From Anaerolineaceae bacterium UBA4781 (GTDB lineage: Bacteria > Chloroflexota > Anaerolineae > Anaerolineales > Anaerolineaceae), in NCBI GenBank assembly GCA_002403105.1, contig DHHD01000077.1, forward strand, positions 1 to 8,973: DNA of 8,973 nt, in the 5' to 3' direction. Positions 7,418 through 8,973 of the stretch are shown in pieces. Both the position numbers and the translations under genes were made by a program. How positions within the stretch are numbered: position 1 is the first letter of the stretch; each line of letters opens with the position of its first letter. The notes beneath the pieces are model-generated. The model was not told where the DNA came from. It saw nothing but the letters and a program-made list of their open reading frames with translations, and did not search any database.

Positions 7418-7421
7418 CTCC
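7418..7421 (-). promoter_or_regulatory. Shine-Dalgarno deciding the TTG start of lspA
   Basis: The minus strand reads GGAG followed by seven bases and then TTG AAG AAA. This is the only good ribosome site near the 5' end of lspA and there is no in-frame ATG nearby, so a TTG start at 7410 is the best reading. Confidence 0.6.
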
Positions 7422-7448
7422 GCAATGAATTTCAAATGATTGTAATGG

Positions 7449-7477
7449 ATAATCGCTTTTCAGTCGAACTTTCGCAA
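7449..7477 (-). promoter_or_regulatory. Candidate promoter of the lspA-rluD-ltaE operon
   Basis: On the minus strand TTGCGA (7472-7477) and GATTAT (7449-7454) are separated by exactly 17 bases, each matching four of six bases of the sigma-70 consensus. The predicted start near 7442 leaves a leader of about 32 bases before the lspA TTG. The match is only moderate and is supported mainly by position at the head of the cluster. Confidence 0.4.
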
Positions 7478-7496
7478 ATCCATCCGATATATTGAA

Positions 7497-7502
7497 TATA
7501 AT
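7497..7502 (+). promoter_or_regulatory. Candidate -10 box of the PAS gene
   Basis: TATAAT is a perfect -10 consensus and sits about 50 bases before the ATG of the PAS gene, in the divergent region shared with lspA. No good -35 lies at 16-18 bases; the nearest weak one, TTCGCA at 7471-7476, is 20 bases away. The -35 zones of the two divergent promoters overlap, so one regulator could affect both. Confidence 0.45.
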
Positions 7503-7543
7503 AGATTCTTAGCAACATAACCATCAGAAGAATATAAATTATT

Positions 7544-7549
7544 AAGGAG
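7544..7549 (+). promoter_or_regulatory. Shine-Dalgarno of the PAS gene
   Basis: AAGGAG lies five bases before the ATG at 7555. It supports this small frame as a translated gene and fixes its start. Confidence 0.75.
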
Positions 7550-7554
7550 TACCT

Positions 7555-7896
7555 ATGCACGATCATCCCTGGCAAGAAGAATTTCCAGCAGCCATCACCG
7601 TAACCGATGCAGAAGGAATCATCATCGAAATGAATCGAAAGTCAACTGAAACTTTTGCCAGCAGCGGTGGAAAGAATCTCATCGGAAAAAATATCCTGGA
7701 TTGCCACCCCGCTGCCGCACAGGAAAAAATTCAAGCGATCGCACAAAATAAGAAAGCCAATATTTACACAATACAAAAGGGAGCGTTTAAGAAACTTATT
7801 TATCAAACTCCATATTTTAAAAATGGAAAATATGCTGGTCTGGTGGAAATTAGTTTTGAAATACCAGAAGTAATTTCCCATTTCAACAGGGATTAA
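7555..7896 (+). CDS. Small stand-alone PAS-domain protein
   Basis: A 113-residue protein made of a single PAS fold and nothing else. The opening FPAAITVTDAEGIIIEMNRK is the usual PAS beta-hairpin (ITV-D-x-G-I-I-x-M-N). It is followed by the helical core with NLIGKNILDCHP (Cys50-His51-Pro52) and then the C-terminal sheet: NIYTIQKGAFKKLIYQTPYF and GKYAGLVEISFEI. This pattern recalls short PAS proteins of anaerobic bacteria and archaea whose sheet ends in KLIYQxPxxKDGxxxGLVE. PAS folds bind small ligands, haem or flavin, or mediate protein contacts. With no output domain it must act through a partner or as a binding protein. It is the only plus-strand gene here, divergent from lspA and convergent with ileS, with its own ribosome site and terminator. 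Ligand and partner are unknown. Confidence 0.85.
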   Translation: MHDHPWQEEFPAAITVTDAEGIIIEMNRKSTETFASSGGKNLIGKNILDCHPAAAQEKIQAIAQNKKANIYTIQKGAFKKLIYQTPYFKNGKYAGLVEISFEIPEVISHFNRD

Positions 7897-7901
7897 AGAA
7901 G

Positions 7902-7934
7902 AGAAGAGACCAACTGTGATCGTTGGTCTCTTCT
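7902..7934. terminator. Bidirectional hairpin terminator between the PAS gene and ileS
   Basis: AGAAGAGACCAAC (7902-7914) pairs perfectly with GTTGGTCTCTTCT (7922-7934) around the 7-base loop TGTGATC. On the plus strand the stem runs into TTCTTTGTAT, and on the minus strand into CTTCTTTAAT. The T tracts are short, but the hairpin begins six bases after the PAS stop and 11 bases after the ileS stop on the opposite strand, as expected for a shared terminator of convergent genes. Confidence 0.85.
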
Positions 7935-7944
7935 TTGTATCTCC

Positions 7945-8973
7945 CTATTTTGTTCGTTCCAGCCAAATGGTAACCTGTTCCCCATCGAACTCATCGCTTG
8001 CATTCGGTAATGTGCCGGGATGGTTCTTTGAATCCATTTGTACTGCCAGTGTTTCATTCATCACATAATCGCGATTCTGTTCAATGGCTTTTTCAAGCTT
8101 ATCCGAAGCTGAGAAGGAAAGCAGGATACGATCGGAGATCTCAAAGCCAGCCTGTTTGCGCGCTTCTTGAATTCTACGGATGAATTCACGAACCAGACCT
8201 TCATAAACAAGGTCTTCATCCATTGTCGTGACAAGTGCAGCCAGATATGCACCTTCAGAGGCTACCTCAAATCCCTCTTTCGCCTGAATGTGAATTTCAA
8301 CTTCATCCGGGTTGATGAAATATTCCTCCCCATCCACGCTCACCGAGAAGGGATCACCTTTTGACACTGCTGCAGCTACTGGTTCTGCATCCAGTTTCAG
8401 AATTGCTGCTTTAATCTTTGGAAAATCACCTTTAAACCGCTGCCCCAATTGTTTCGGGAGGGGAAGCAGTTCATAAGCGACTGCTTCATTGGCTGCACTT
8501 AACAAACGTACTTTTTTCACATTCAATTCATCTTCAAGAAGGTCTGCATATCTCTCGATAATACTGGGATCATCCCCCACGCTGAGAGCAAATGCTACTT
8601 CAGCTAATGGCTGGCGCACTTTGATGCCTGATTTATTTCTGGCAGCATGCCCGAGCGAAACCAGTTTCATGATGGCATCCATTTCATAATTCAGCGTGGC
8701 ATCGATCACAGTCTCATCATAGCCTGGCCAATTTGCCAGATGAACAGATAGACCAGCATCGGGATCAACAGAACGCACCAGGTTTTGATATAGATTCTCA
8801 GCCATGTATGGCATAGAAGGAGCGATTAATTTACTTACTGTTACCAATGCTTCATACAATGTGGCATATGCTGCATATTTATCACCATCTGATTCACTCT
8901 TCCAGAATCTGCGGCGCGATCGTCGTAAATACCAGTTCGAAAGGCGATCCACGAACACTTCGATAGGTCGGGT
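7945..8973 (-). CDS. ileS: Isoleucyl-tRNA synthetase, C-terminal part (5' end outside window)
   Basis: Charges tRNA-Ile with isoleucine in the cytosol. Only the last 342 codons are present; the frame is open to the right edge, so the GTG at 8958 is internal. The segment begins with the anticodon-binding domain signature VDRLSNWYLRRSRRRFWKSE, followed by KLIAPSMPYMAENLYQNL and then GHAARNKSGIKVRQPLAEV. It ends with the C-terminal module characteristic of the eukaryote-like IleRS2 group (DLVYEGLVREFIRRIQEARK then GFEISDRI). There is no cysteine in the visible part, so the C-terminal zinc cluster of classical bacterial IleRS1 is absent. The HIGH and KMSKS catalytic motifs and the editing domain are outside the window. 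Translation ends at TAG 7945-7947, next to the shared hairpin. Identity is firm; the IleRS2 assignment is from these C-terminal features alone. Confidence 0.95.
   Translation of the reverse strand, partial: TRPIEVFVDRLSNWYLRRSRRRFWKSESDGDKYAAYATLYEALVTVSKLIAPSMPYMAENLYQNLVRSVDPDAGLSVHLANWPGYDETVIDATLNYEMDAIMKLVSLGHAARNKSGIKVRQPLAEVAFALSVGDDPSIIERYADLLEDELNVKKVRLLSAANEAVAYELLPLPKQLGQRFKGDFPKIKAAILKLDAEPVAAAVSKGDPFSVSVDGEEYFINPDEVEIHIQAKEGFEVASEGAYLAALVTTMDEDLVYEGLVREFIRRIQEARKQAGFEISDRILLSFSASDKLEKAIEQNRDYVMNETLAVQMDSKNHPGTLPNASDEFDGEQVTIWLERTK

Noticed and set aside
7411..7425. Alternative TTG start of lspA at 7425
   Set aside because: No Shine-Dalgarno upstream, while GGAG inside this stretch is well spaced for the TTG at 7410.
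7424..7443. Imperfect palindrome CAATGAATTTCAAATGATTG near the lspA transcription start as an operator
   Set aside because: Only seven of ten positions pair and the centre mismatches; not above what AT-rich DNA gives by chance.
1..8973. CRISPR arrays, tRNA/rRNA genes, insertion sequences, phage or defence genes
   Set aside because: No spaced direct repeats, cloverleaf-type sequence, transposase or integrase motifs were seen; the window is almost filled by the listed genes.

Overview
ORGANISM. The window reads as bacterial chromosome with moderately low GC and compact, housekeeping-type gene content. The style of several proteins suggests a Chloroflexota bacterium, most likely Anaerolineae: a zinc-free, eukaryote-like IleRS C-terminus, a multi-pass membrane protein with a GAF domain and a C-terminal helix-turn-helix-like tail, a membrane-anchored Ig-like protein, and a short stand-alone PAS protein. 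This placement is pattern recognition, not a database result. LAYOUT. Nearly everything is on the minus strand and reads from high to low coordinates. At the right edge is the C-terminal third of isoleucyl-tRNA synthetase (ileS, 7945-8973, 5' end outside the window). Next comes a small plus-strand PAS gene (7555-7896) convergent with ileS; the two share a 13-bp hairpin that can act as a terminator in both directions. A 144-bp divergent intergenic region then holds candidate promoters for the PAS gene and for the leftward cluster. That cluster runs lspA (lipoprotein signal peptidase), rluD-type pseudouridine synthase, ltaE-type threonine aldolase, then a 58-bp gap with an extended -10 promoter. 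It continues with purine nucleoside phosphorylase, a two-TM Ig-like protein, a GNAT acetyltransferase, a 636-aa membrane/GAF/helix-turn-helix candidate regulator and a multi-S1-domain RNA-binding protein (rpsA-like) that runs off the left edge. There is no gene-free stretch longer than about 150 bases. HOW THE GENES FIT. Gaps inside the cluster are 1, 10, 58, 31, 15, 17 and 11 bases, so transcription is probably one or two overlapping operons. The first unit (lspA-rluD-ltaE) would start near 7442 and the second (PNP onward) near 4891; readthrough from the first into the second is likely. ileS, lspA, rluD and the S1 protein all serve translation or protein maturation; PNP serves purine salvage and threonine aldolase serves glycine/threonine metabolism. 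The functional odd ones out are the membrane regulator, the Ig-like protein and the PAS protein. ASSESSMENT. I see no CRISPR array, transposon, phage gene, toxin-antitoxin pair or defence island. The best lead is the membrane/GAF/helix-turn-helix protein, which has the N-terminus of a sensor kinase but no kinase domain. The second is the PAS gene wedged between ileS and lspA, which are commonly adjacent in bacteria.
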